The translations under genes were made by a program, and so were the position numbers. Source: JAANXG01 sp963731035 (GTDB lineage Bacteria > Pseudomonadota > Gammaproteobacteria > Arenicellales > JAANXG01). Taken from it: 64,000 bases of DNA. The stretch is taken from positions 22,627 to 86,626 of the forward strand of contig CAVSUY010000012.1 of assembly GCA_963731035.1 (NCBI GenBank), given 5' to 3'. Under the pieces are notes generated by a model. The model was not told where the DNA came from. It did not search any database and saw nothing but the letters and a program-made list of their open reading frames with translations. Shown here one piece after another: positions 1-8,010 of the stretch. The number at the start of each line of letters is the position of its first letter. The first letter of the stretch is position 1.

Positions 1-2
1 GA

Positions 3-557
3 TCCATCCCGGGCAACAACTGCGTCTGCGACCCGAGCCGGGCTCCGCGGCGCGGCCCAGGACCGCGACCCGGCCCACGGACCTCGACCCGGCCCAGGAC
101 CTCGACCCGGCCCAAACCCTCGCCCCGGCCGGCCAAGCCACCGGCTCCCCAGCCCCGGCGGCAGCCTGAGCCCGGCTCCATGGTGGGCGAATCCGGCTGG
201 ATCTGGCCCGCCCAAGGGCCGGTAATTCGGAAATTTTCGGGAACCAGTGCCAATCCGGGTATCGATATCGGCGGAAAAGCGGGCCAAATCGTGAAATCCG
301 CGGCCGATGGTCGGGTTGTTTACTCAGGGGATGGACTTCGAGGCTACGGTGAACTTATTATAGTAAAACATAATGAGATGTTTCTAAGTGCCTACGCGCA
401 CAATAGAAAATTGCTGGTACAAGAAGGAGATCGGGTTCGGCGCGGACAGCCGATCGCCGAGATGGGCTCGACGGGGACGGACCGGGTAAAGCTGCATTTC
501 GAGATAAGGAAGGAGGGGAAGGCTGTGAATCCCCTTCAATATCTGCCCAAGAGTTGA
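3..557 (+). CDS. nlpD: NlpD-like LytM/M23 murein hydrolase activator (5' partial)
   Basis: The reading frame is open from the window edge, so the N-terminus is missing. The first ~55 visible codons form a Pro/Arg-rich linker, followed by a LytM (M23) domain ending LHFEIRKEGKAVNPLQYLP, as in NlpD. The domain is degenerate: the zinc-binding HxxxD is NPGID and the HxH is KLH, so it should not cut peptidoglycan. Known NlpD is an outer-membrane lipoprotein that activates the amidase AmiC during cell separation. The next gene is rpoS, the classic nlpD-rpoS arrangement, in which nlpD usually carries the main rpoS promoter. The ATG at 180 is internal, not the true start. Confidence 0.9.
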   Translation, partial: SIPGNNCVCDPSRAPRRGPGPRPGPRTSTRPRTSTRPKPSPRPAKPPAPQPRRQPEPGSMVGESGWIWPAQGPVIRKFSGTSANPGIDIGGKAGQIVKSAADGRVVYSGDGLRGYGELIIVKHNEMFLSAYAHNRKLLVQEGDRVRRGQPIAEMGSTGTDRVKLHFEIRKEGKAVNPLQYLPKS

Positions 558-580
558 GCCGCTGTAGGTCGGCCGGGGGG

Positions 581-1507
581 ATGGAAGTGAAGACAGAAGA
601 AGAAACGCAAGATTCATCGGATACGGAGCGTCGCCAGCAGGCCAAGGCGAAGCTGACGGAGTCCGCCCGGGCACAGGCCGACGCCACCCAGATATATCTA
701 CGGGAGATCGGCTTCTCGCCGCTGCTCACCGCCCGCGAGGAAGTAGAGCTGGGGCGGCTGGTTCAGAAAGGGGACGCCCGGGCCCGCCGCCGGATGATCG
801 AGAGCAATCTTCGTCTGGTGGTCAAGATCGCGCGCCGCTACATCAATCGCGGACTGGCATTCCTGGACGTCATAGAGGAAGGCAATCTCGGGCTGATCCG
901 CGCGGTGGAAAAATTCGATCCCGAACGCGGCTTTCGCTTCTCCACCTACGCGACCTGGTGGATCCGGCAGACCATCGAACGGGCGATCATGAACCAGACC
1001 CGCACTATTCGTCTGCCCGTGCACATCCTCAAGGAAATCAACGTCTACCAGCGCGCCGCCCGGGTCCTGGCGCAGCAGCTGGATCACGAACCCAGTGCCG
1101 AGGAAATCGCCGCCAAGCTGGATACCCCCATAGAAGACGTGAAGCGCATGCTCGGCCTGGACGAGAAGATCGCCTCGGTGGATGCGCCGTTCGAGGCCGA
1201 CCAGGAACGCACGCTGCTGGACGCCATCCCCGACGAGAAAGCATCCGATCCCGCGGACCTGCTTCAGGGTGAAGAGGTTCACAGCCATATCGCGGCTTGG
1301 CTGCAGACCCTCCCCGAGAAGCAACGGGAGGTTGTCGAGCGGCGCTTCGGCCTGTCGGGACGTGAACCGTCGACCCTGGAGCAGGTCGGCCTGGACGTGG
1401 GCGTCACCCGCGAACGGGTCCGCCAGATCCAGGTCGAAGCTCTGGGCAAGCTGCGCAAGATCCTGGAGAAGCAGGGGTTCTCCCTGGACAACCTGCTGCT
1501 GGGCTAG
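581..1507 (+). CDS. rpoS: RNA polymerase sigma factor RpoS
   Basis: Stationary-phase/general stress sigma factor of 308 residues. It opens with the family's DATQ-YL-EIG segment (region 1.2). Region 2 carries the core-binding and -10 recognition sequence ending in FSTYATWWIRQTIERAIM. Region 4 ends with the helix-turn-helix VTRERVRQIQVEALGKLR. The ATG at 581 follows a G-rich stretch (gggggg) and is preferred over an upstream TTG at 554 that overlaps nlpD. It sits 23 bp after nlpD, as in most gammaproteobacteria. Homology to E. coli RpoS is obvious along the whole length. Confidence 0.97.
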   Translation: MEVKTEEETQDSSDTERRQQAKAKLTESARAQADATQIYLREIGFSPLLTAREEVELGRLVQKGDARARRRMIESNLRLVVKIARRYINRGLAFLDVIEEGNLGLIRAVEKFDPERGFRFSTYATWWIRQTIERAIMNQTRTIRLPVHILKEINVYQRAARVLAQQLDHEPSAEEIAAKLDTPIEDVKRMLGLDEKIASVDAPFEADQERTLLDAIPDEKASDPADLLQGEEVHSHIAAWLQTLPEKQREVVERRFGLSGREPSTLEQVGLDVGVTRERVRQIQVEALGKLRKILEKQGFSLDNLLLG

Positions 1508-1920
1508 GAGCCCGTCGAACCTCGGATTGTAGGAGCGGCTTCAGCCGCGATGGTCCGAAGGGCCTGCGGCCCTGATCGCGGCTGAAGCCGCTCCTACGGG
1601 CCGGGGTTTTGGGGATTGGTCCGGCCAAGGGTGGGTGCCGTTCGGATTCCGTTGAACCCAGGAGCCCGTCGAACCTCGGATTGTAGGAGCGGCTTCAGCC
1701 GCGATGGTCCGAACGGGCCTGCGGCCCTGATCGCGGCTGAAGCCGCTCCTACGGGCCGGGGTTTTGGGGATTGGTCCGGCCAAGGGTGGGTGCCGTTCGG
1801 ATTCCGTTGAACCCAGGAGCCCGTCGAACCTCGGATTGTAGGAGCGGCTTCAGCCGCGATGGTCCACAGAGCCTGCGGCCCTGATCGCGGCTGAAGCCGC
1901 TCCTACGGGCCGGGATTTGG
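1506..1920. repeat. Three tandem 154-155 bp units, each with a REP-type palindrome
   Basis: Units begin at 1506, 1660 and 1815; the third is cut off near 1920. Each carries 22-nt inverted arms starting gtaggagcggcttcagccgc, at 1529-1550/1576-1597, 1683-1704/1731-1752 and 1838-1859/1885-1906. Units 1 and 2 are almost identical, differing by one inserted C; unit 3 differs only in the loop and end. The stretch fills the whole gap between rpoS and the convergent Mth938-like gene. The palindromes could act as bidirectional terminators or mRNA-stabilising hairpins. One arm recurs alone at 61730-61751. Confidence 0.9.
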
Positions 1921-1924
1921 GTTA

Positions 1925-2296
1925 TTAGTCGAGCAGGATGGCGGCGGCTACGTTGCGGCCTTCGAACGCCAGGATATTGTAGGTGCGGGCGGCGGCCGGG
2001 GAATCCATGATCTCGTAACCCAAAGACGCGGTCACCAGCGGCTCCAGTATCCGGGCGCTCGGAAACACCTGTCGGGCACCGGTGCCGAGAATCACCAATT
2101 CCACGCCCAGTTGCGCTACACTGCTCAGGTCTTCGGCGGTGAGTTCCTCGATTTTCCCAGGGCGCCAGTCATCCACGATGTCCTGCGGCATAACAATGAC
2201 GCTGCGCCGGAATGTTGTTTCGTTGATTGTTACCGTTCCGTCCTGGCAGCGCCTGATGACGTTACGTTCTCCGAATTCGTGCAGGTGTAGTTTCAA
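1925..2296 (-). CDS. Mth938-like domain protein (DUF498 family)
   Basis: A 123-residue protein matching the small Mth938/DUF498 family (also the core of mitochondrial NDUFAF3), with the characteristic ELVILGTG-segment near residues 68-75 and FPSARILEPL after it. The molecular role of bacterial members is not established. The only available initiation codon is the TTG at 2296: an in-frame TAA lies 18 bp upstream and no ATG precedes the conserved KLHLHEF start. It is transcribed towards the repeat array after rpoS and is divergent from hom. Confidence 0.8.
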   Translation of the reverse strand: MKLHLHEFGERNVIRRCQDGTVTINETTFRRSVIVMPQDIVDDWRPGKIEELTAEDLSSVAQLGVELVILGTGARQVFPSARILEPLVTASLGYEIMDSPAAARTYNILAFEGRNVAAAILLD

Positions 2297-2374
2297 TGCT
2301 CGAGGCGTGCTTTAGGTTTACTCTGGGAAACTGGGCCCGGGCCGCGGCTTTTCAAGAGCCGGCGCCATGTATCC

Positions 2375-2403
2375 TTGACGCTTTCGCTGCCTTTTGTTAA
2401 TAA
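2375..2403 (+). promoter_or_regulatory. Candidate sigma-70 promoter for hom-thrC
   Basis: TTGACG at 2375-2380 is followed after 17 bp by TAATAA at 2398-2403, in an unusually AT-rich stretch (2391-2440) within a GC-rich genome. The -35 is good and the -10 only partial. No thr-type leader peptide with Thr/Ile runs was found between here and the hom start at 2529. Confidence 0.4.
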
Positions 2404-2528
2404 AAACAAAAACTTCCAAAATTTTTCTGATAATCTACTGCAAATCGATATATGCGTCCACTCGCTAACCCGTCCTGCCGCGAACAGGCCCTTGGGGCGT
2501 CCCGAGCCGGGCGCCGGGATTAATTGTA

Positions 2529-3851
2529 ATGGAACCTGTCAAGATCGGGCTTCTGGGGCTGGGCACCGTCGGCGGCGGCACCGTGAACGTCCTGCGTCGC
2601 AACCGCAAGGAAATCGAAGGCCGAGCCGGGCGCCCCATGCGGGTGTTCATGGCGTCCACCCGGGACCTCAGCAAGGCCCGCATCTGCGAGTTGGACGAGT
2701 TCGACCTGGTGCAGGATCCCTTCGCGGTTGTCGATCACCCGGACATCGAAGTGGTGGTGGAGCTGATCGGCGGCACGACCCTGGCCCGCGACCTGGTGCT
2801 GCGGGCGATATTCAACGGCAAGCACGTGGTGACTGCCAACAAGGCCCTGATCGCGGTTCACGGAAACGAAATCTTCGCCGCGGCCCAGGAGCAGGGGGTC
2901 ACGGTGGCGTTCGAAGCCGCCGTAGCCGGCGGCATATCGATCATCAAGGCCATCCGCGAAGGCATGGCGGGCAATCGGATCCAGTGGCTGGCCGGGATTA
3001 TCAACGGCACCACGAACTTCATCCTGACAAGCATGCGGGACGACGTCCGTGATTTCGAAGATGTCCTGAATGAGGCGCAGGCGCTCGGATATGCCGAAGC
3101 GGATCCGACCTTCGATATCGACGGCATCGATGCCGCTCACAAGTTGACGATCCTGGCCTCCATTGCTTTCGGCATCCCGCTGCAGTTCGACAGGGTGTAT
3201 ACGGAGGGCATCGGCGGCATCACGATTCAGGACATACGGATGGCCGGCGAATTGGGCTACGAGATCAAGCACCTGGGGATCGCCAGACGCACCGGAGACG
3301 GCATCGAGCTCCGCGTGCACCCGACCCTCATACCCCGGCGCCAGCTGCTCGCCAACGTCGACGGCGTCATGAATGCGGTATGGATGTACGGCGACGCCGT
3401 CGGTCCCACGCTGCACTACGGCGCCGGCGCCGGGGCCGAGCCCACCGCCTCGGCGGTGGTGGCGGACCTGGTGGACGTGGTGCGGGCGTTGACCACGGAC
3501 CCCAACAACCGCGTGCCGCACCTGGCGTTCCAGGCCGACGCTTTGGCCGATACGCCGGTGTTGGCGGCCGAGGAGTTCCAGACCGCTTACTACCTGTCGA
3601 TGGTGGCCCTGGACAAACCGGGGGTGCTGGCCGATGTGACGCGCATTCTCGGCGACCTCGGGATCAGCATCGAGGCCATTCTGCAGAAGGAACCGTCCCC
3701 CAAGGACAAGACCGCCCGGGTCATCATACTGACCCAGCGAACGGAGGAGGGGAAGCTGTATGCCGCGGTCGAGGCCATCGAGGCGCTGGGTTCGATCCAG
3801 GGCACCGTCAAGCGCATTCGCGTGGAGTACCTCGAGGACGAGCGGCAATGA
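2529..3851 (+). CDS. hom: Homoserine dehydrogenase
   Basis: Catalyses NAD(P)H-dependent reduction of aspartate semialdehyde to homoserine, the branch point to threonine and methionine. The 440-residue protein has an N-terminal Rossmann fold (GLLGLGTVGGGTV, residues 6-18), the dehydrogenase core with the ANKALIAVHG and GGISIIKAIREG motifs, and a C-terminal ACT domain from about residue 355 that usually mediates threonine feedback. It is the monofunctional type, not fused to aspartokinase. The stop overlaps the thrC start by four bases (ATGA), so the pair is translationally coupled. Confidence 0.96.
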   Translation: MEPVKIGLLGLGTVGGGTVNVLRRNRKEIEGRAGRPMRVFMASTRDLSKARICELDEFDLVQDPFAVVDHPDIEVVVELIGGTTLARDLVLRAIFNGKHVVTANKALIAVHGNEIFAAAQEQGVTVAFEAAVAGGISIIKAIREGMAGNRIQWLAGIINGTTNFILTSMRDDVRDFEDVLNEAQALGYAEADPTFDIDGIDAAHKLTILASIAFGIPLQFDRVYTEGIGGITIQDIRMAGELGYEIKHLGIARRTGDGIELRVHPTLIPRRQLLANVDGVMNAVWMYGDAVGPTLHYGAGAGAEPTASAVVADLVDVVRALTTDPNNRVPHLAFQADALADTPVLAAEEFQTAYYLSMVALDKPGVLADVTRILGDLGISIEAILQKEPSPKDKTARVIILTQRTEEGKLYAAVEAIEALGSIQGTVKRIRVEYLEDERQ

Positions 3852-4981
3852 GCACCCAACCCAAAGGCCGGTACCTGGGCCTCATCAATCAGTATCGCGA
3901 CCGGCTGCCCCTTGGCCCGGACACTACGCCGGTCAGCCTCGGAGAGGGCAACACTCCGTTGATCGAGCTGCAGCGCATCCCCCGGTTGTTCGAGCGGGAG
4001 GTGACGGTCTACGCCAAGTTCGAAGGTCTCAACCCCACCGGCTCGTTCAAGGACCGGGGCATGACCATGGCGGTGACCCGCGCCCGGGAGGAGGGCAGCC
4101 AGGCGGTGATCTGCGCCTCTACCGGGAATACGTCCGCGTCAGCGGCCGCCTACGCGAGCCGGGCGGACATGAAATCCTTTGTATTGATACCCGAAGGCAA
4201 GATCGCCCTCGGCAAACTGGCTCAAGCCATGATGCACGGCGCACTGGTCATCCAGATCAAAGGCAACTTCGACCAGGGCATGTCGCTGGTGAAGCAGCTG
4301 GCCGAAGATGCCCCGGTAACGCTGGTCAACTCCGTGAATCCGTACCGGCTGCAGGGACAGAAGACCATCGCCTTCGAGGTGGTCGACGCCCTCGGCTGCG
4401 CTCCCGATTATCACTGCCTGCCGGTGGGCAACGCCGGCAACATCTCGGCCCACTGGACAGGCTACAGCGAGTACGCGGGAATCCACGACACCGCTTCGTG
4501 CACGTTCTGCGACCGGGACTGCCGGTTCCGCCTGCCGGCGGTCATCGACCGGCGACCGGTGATGCTCGGTTACCAGGCGTCGGGAGCGGCCCCGTTCCTG
4601 CGCGGCGCGCCGGTGGCGGAACCGGACACGGTGGCGACGGCGATCCGTATCGGGAACCCGCAGTCCTGGAACCAGGCGGAGGCCGCGGTCGCGGAATCCG
4701 GGGGCCATTTTGCCGAGGTCAGCGACACTCAGATCCTGAAGGCCCAGAAGCTTCTCGCCGATCATGAAGGCATATTCTGCGAACCCGCCTCGGCGGCGTC
4801 CGTGGCCGGCTTGATGGAGGAGCTGAAAGCGGGAACAATCGAGGACGGCGCCGTGGTGGTCTGCACGCTCACCGGCCACGGACTCAAGGATCCGGACATT
4901 GCCATCGAACAGAGCGAAAAACCATTGACCGTGGAAGCCGACCGGGAAGCCATCAAGAGCATCATATTGGACAGCCTGTAG
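3848..4981 (+). CDS. thrC: Threonine synthase
   Basis: PLP enzyme converting O-phosphohomoserine to threonine, 377 residues. The PLP lysine is K68 in NPTGSFKDRG, and the phosphate-binding loop is GNAGN (194-198). The start at 3848 overlaps the hom stop (ATGA). Oddity: between the PLP loop and the LGYQASGAAPF segment there is a stretch of roughly 15-20 extra residues containing C-T-F-C-D-R-D-C (218-225). That part is normally short in this subfamily, and the cysteine spacing could bind a metal. The rest of the protein is canonical. Confidence 0.95.
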   Translation: MSTQPKGRYLGLINQYRDRLPLGPDTTPVSLGEGNTPLIELQRIPRLFEREVTVYAKFEGLNPTGSFKDRGMTMAVTRAREEGSQAVICASTGNTSASAAAYASRADMKSFVLIPEGKIALGKLAQAMMHGALVIQIKGNFDQGMSLVKQLAEDAPVTLVNSVNPYRLQGQKTIAFEVVDALGCAPDYHCLPVGNAGNISAHWTGYSEYAGIHDTASCTFCDRDCRFRLPAVIDRRPVMLGYQASGAAPFLRGAPVAEPDTVATAIRIGNPQSWNQAEAAVAESGGHFAEVSDTQILKAQKLLADHEGIFCEPASAASVAGLMEELKAGTIEDGAVVVCTLTGHGLKDPDIAIEQSEKPLTVEADREAIKSIILDSL

Positions 4982-4989
4982 GAGATCTC

Positions 4990-5940
4990 GTGGGCGCACT
5001 CGAGAAACATCATCGCATCTTCGTGGCCGGCCACCGGGGACTGGTGGGGTCGGCGATAGTTCGCCGGCTGCAGGGACGCGGGTATTCGAATATCGTCGTC
5101 CGCGCTCGCCGGGAGCTCGATCTTTGCCGGCAGCAGGATGTCGAGGACTTTTTCGCAGGCACGCCGCTGGACTGCGTGCTGCTGGCGGCGGCGAAAGTGG
5201 GGGGAATCAACGCCAACAACAGCTGCCGAGCGGACTTCATTCGAGACAACCTGCAGATCCAGTCCAATGTCATCGACGCCGCGTACCGAAACGGCGTTGC
5301 GCGCCTGCTCTTTCTCGGCAGTTCCTGCATCTATCCCCGCGACTGCCCGCAGCCCATGCGTGAGGATCATCTTCTGTCGGGGCCGTTGGAGTCCACCAAC
5401 GAGCCCTACGCCGTCGCCAAGATCGCCGGTCTCAAGATGTGCGAGGCCTACAACAGCCAGTACGGTACCCGGTACCTGAGCGTCATGCCGACCAACCTGT
5501 ACGGCCCCGGCGACAACTTCGACCTTTCTTCCTCCCACGTCATCCCGGCCCTGATGCATAAGATTCATGCGGCGCGTATGCGCGACGATCCGTCCGTCAC
5601 CATCTGGGGCAGCGGCTCGCCCATGCGCGAGTTTCTGCACGTGGACGACCTGGCGGATGCCTGCGTGTTTCTATTGGAGAGCGAGCCCCAGCACGAAATG
5701 ATCAACGTGGGCTCGGGACACGAGATCAGCATCCTGGATCTGGCCCGAACCATCGCGCAGGTCGCGGGCTACGAGGGACAGTTCCAACTCGATTCGCGGA
5801 TGCCGGACGGTACCCCCCGGAAGCTGCTGGACAGCAGCCGGATCAGGTCGCTGGGGTGGGCGCCGCGCATTGACTTGGTACCGGGATTGCGCGATACGTA
5901 TCGCTGGTTTGTCGAGAACGCAGCGAGCGAGGCAGCGTGA
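4990..5940 (+). CDS. fcl: GDP-L-fucose synthase
   Basis: Short-chain dehydrogenase/epimerase (316 residues) that makes GDP-L-fucose from GDP-4-keto-6-deoxymannose for surface polysaccharides. It shows the NADP-binding GHRGLVG (14-20), the catalytic Ser in GSSCIYP (110-116) and YAVAK (Y140, K144). The GTG start at 4990 is set by GGAGA five bases upstream. Its partner gmd is not in the window, and its place between thrC and gspD is functionally unexplained. It could be co-transcribed with both, since the gaps are 8 and 1 bp. Confidence 0.93.
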   Translation: MGALEKHHRIFVAGHRGLVGSAIVRRLQGRGYSNIVVRARRELDLCRQQDVEDFFAGTPLDCVLLAAAKVGGINANNSCRADFIRDNLQIQSNVIDAAYRNGVARLLFLGSSCIYPRDCPQPMREDHLLSGPLESTNEPYAVAKIAGLKMCEAYNSQYGTRYLSVMPTNLYGPGDNFDLSSSHVIPALMHKIHAARMRDDPSVTIWGSGSPMREFLHVDDLADACVFLLESEPQHEMINVGSGHEISILDLARTIAQVAGYEGQFQLDSRMPDGTPRKLLDSSRIRSLGWAPRIDLVPGLRDTYRWFVENAASEAA

Positions 5941-5941
5941 A

Positions 5942-8008
5942 TTGAAACGAGTTCCAAAACCGCTCCTGGTGCTGGCCGCGGGCCTTCTTCTGGCCCTCCA
6001 GGCGGGCAGCGGTTATCCGCAGACCGCGGGCGGCGCCTCGCCGGCGACGGGCCAGGGTGCAGGCCAGGGTTTAAGCCAGGCAAACGGCCAACCGGATCAG
6101 ATTACTCTCAATTTTCAGGACGTCGATATCCGGGCTCTGATCAACACCGTGTCCGAGGTCACCGGCAAGAACTTCATCGTCGACCCGCGCGTCAAGGGGC
6201 AGGTGACGCTGGTATCCGGCACTCCCCTGGATGCCGACCAGATCTACCATGTGTTTCTCTCGGTGTTGGAAGTGCACAACTTCTCCGCGGTGCCGGCCGG
6301 CGCCGTAATCAAGATCGTTCCCAACAATATCGTCAAGCAAGAGCCGACCCCCACGGCTTACAGCGAACCGACGACCGGCGACGACGAGCAAATCACCCAG
6401 GTGTACAAGCTCAAACATGCCTCGGTGGAGAACCTGGTGCCTATCCTGCGGCCGCTGCTTCCGCCGACCAGCCACTTCGCGGCCCACGCGCCTTCCAATA
6501 CCCTGGTGTTCACTGACACCCGCGCCAACGTGCGGCGCATCCTGGACATCATCTCCAGGATCGACGTGCCGGACCGCCGTTCCAACGTCCGGGTGGTTTA
6601 CCTGGAGCACGCCAGGGCCACGGAGCTCGCCACCGTGCTGTCACAGCTCGCCAGCAATTTCGATACCCGTCAAGGCGGCGACGCAGCAGGAGCCAGTCAG
6701 ATCACCGTCCAGGCCGACGACGCGACGAACTCGCTCATCATCAATGCGCCCGACAGCGAGTATCGGCTGCTGCAGGCGGTTGTGGACCAGCTCGATATCG
6801 AGCGTCCGATCCAGCGGGACATTCACGTGATGTACCTCAAGTACGCCAAGGCCACCGACCTCGTCGATATCCTCAATCAGGTGAGCGAGAACCTCGAGAA
6901 AACCGAGGCCGGCAAGACGAGCACCCAGAAGATCACGGTGCAGGCCGACGACAGTTCCAATGCCCTGGTCGTGTTCGCGCGGCCCAAGGACTTTCGGAGC
7001 ATCGAAGCGGTGGTCAAGCAGCTCGACATCAAGCGCAAGCAGGTCTTCGTGGAAGCCATCATCGCGGAAGTGTCGTTCAACAAGGCCGCGGACCTCGGCA
7101 TCGAATGGCAGGCGAATACCAACAACATCACCGCCGGCGGCTCCGGGACCGGCAGCACCAGCTTCACTGACATCACCGGTGGGCTCACTCTCGGCTTCAT
7201 CAACAACTTCATCGTCAACCCGGCGGGCGCGGTGGTGCCGGACCTGCAGGTGATCCTGCGCGCGCTGCGGACGGACTCTCATACCAATATCCTTTCCACA
7301 CCGAACCTGCTGACGCTGGACAACGAGGAGGCGGAGATCGTGGTGGGGCAGGAAGTGCCCTTCGTGACGGGACAGTTTACGACCCCGGTGACGAATTCCG
7401 GGACCACGACAGGAACCGGTACCACCACCAACAACAACAATAATATCGTAACCCCGTTTCAGACCATCGAGCGAAAGGATGTGGGCTTGACCCTGAAGGT
7501 CACGCCGCAAATCAATGCGGGCAATACGATCACCATGAAGATCGAGCAGGAGATCTCCAACGTGAGCCCGACCACGGTGCAGGGTGCGTCCGACCTGGTC
7601 ACCGATGAGCGCCGCATTCACGCCACGGTGCAGGTGGACAGCGGGCAGATCGTCGTTATCGGCGGCCTGATCCGGGACGATGTTCTCGATACCGTGGAGT
7701 GGGTCCCGGTGCTCGGGCGAATCCCCATAATCGGCGAGCTCTTCAAGCGCAGGAAGAAGACGGCGGTGAAGACCAATCTGATGGTGTTCCTGCGGCCCAA
7801 GATCGTCGAGGATGGCGGCGCCCTGGCGGAATCGACCCGCAGGAAATACGAGTACATGCAACGGCTTTCCGAAGGCAGCCAGCCGGGCACCCGGAACATC
7901 ATTCATCGCCAAAAACCTCCGAAGCTGCCGGACATCAAGGATTGGAAGAACCCCGATGCCAACCTGGAGCCCGAGATCGTTCCCGAGGGCCCCAAGATGC
8001 TGCCGTGA
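5942..8008 (+). CDS. gspD: Type II secretion secretin GspD
   Basis: Outer-membrane secretin, 688 residues. The TTG start at 5942 follows GAGG at 5929-5932 and gives a signal peptide (MKRVPKPLLVLAAGLLLALQ). An N0 domain beginning ITLNFQDVDIRALI and N1-N3 repeats precede the secretin core, which includes VPFVTGQF, the ERKDVGLTLKVTPQI strand and VIGGLIRDDV. The C-terminus continues past the core by about 60 residues, probably an S-domain. A Thr/Asn/Gly-rich loop lies in the gate region. It opens the gsp operon; gspC is not found upstream, where fcl sits instead. Confidence 0.95.
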   Translation: MKRVPKPLLVLAAGLLLALQAGSGYPQTAGGASPATGQGAGQGLSQANGQPDQITLNFQDVDIRALINTVSEVTGKNFIVDPRVKGQVTLVSGTPLDADQIYHVFLSVLEVHNFSAVPAGAVIKIVPNNIVKQEPTPTAYSEPTTGDDEQITQVYKLKHASVENLVPILRPLLPPTSHFAAHAPSNTLVFTDTRANVRRILDIISRIDVPDRRSNVRVVYLEHARATELATVLSQLASNFDTRQGGDAAGASQITVQADDATNSLIINAPDSEYRLLQAVVDQLDIERPIQRDIHVMYLKYAKATDLVDILNQVSENLEKTEAGKTSTQKITVQADDSSNALVVFARPKDFRSIEAVVKQLDIKRKQVFVEAIIAEVSFNKAADLGIEWQANTNNITAGGSGTGSTSFTDITGGLTLGFINNFIVNPAGAVVPDLQVILRALRTDSHTNILSTPNLLTLDNEEAEIVVGQEVPFVTGQFTTPVTNSGTTTGTGTTTNNNNNIVTPFQTIERKDVGLTLKVTPQINAGNTITMKIEQEISNVSPTTVQGASDLVTDERRIHATVQVDSGQIVVIGGLIRDDVLDTVEWVPVLGRIPIIGELFKRRKKTAVKTNLMVFLRPKIVEDGGALAESTRRKYEYMQRLSEGSQPGTRNIIHRQKPPKLPDIKDWKNPDANLEPEIVPEGPKMLP

Positions 8009-8010
8009 CC

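Noticed and set aside
1506..1920. Possible CRISPR array
   Set aside because: Units of 154 bp with internal palindromes and near-identical interiors are not repeat-spacer architecture, and no cas gene is present.
2404..2528. Possible thr-operon attenuator with leader peptide
   Set aside because: No short ORF with Thr/Ile runs and no terminator hairpin were found before hom.
2520..3848. 442-codon ORF antisense to hom
   Set aside because: Shadow frame of a well-supported gene; no family resemblance.
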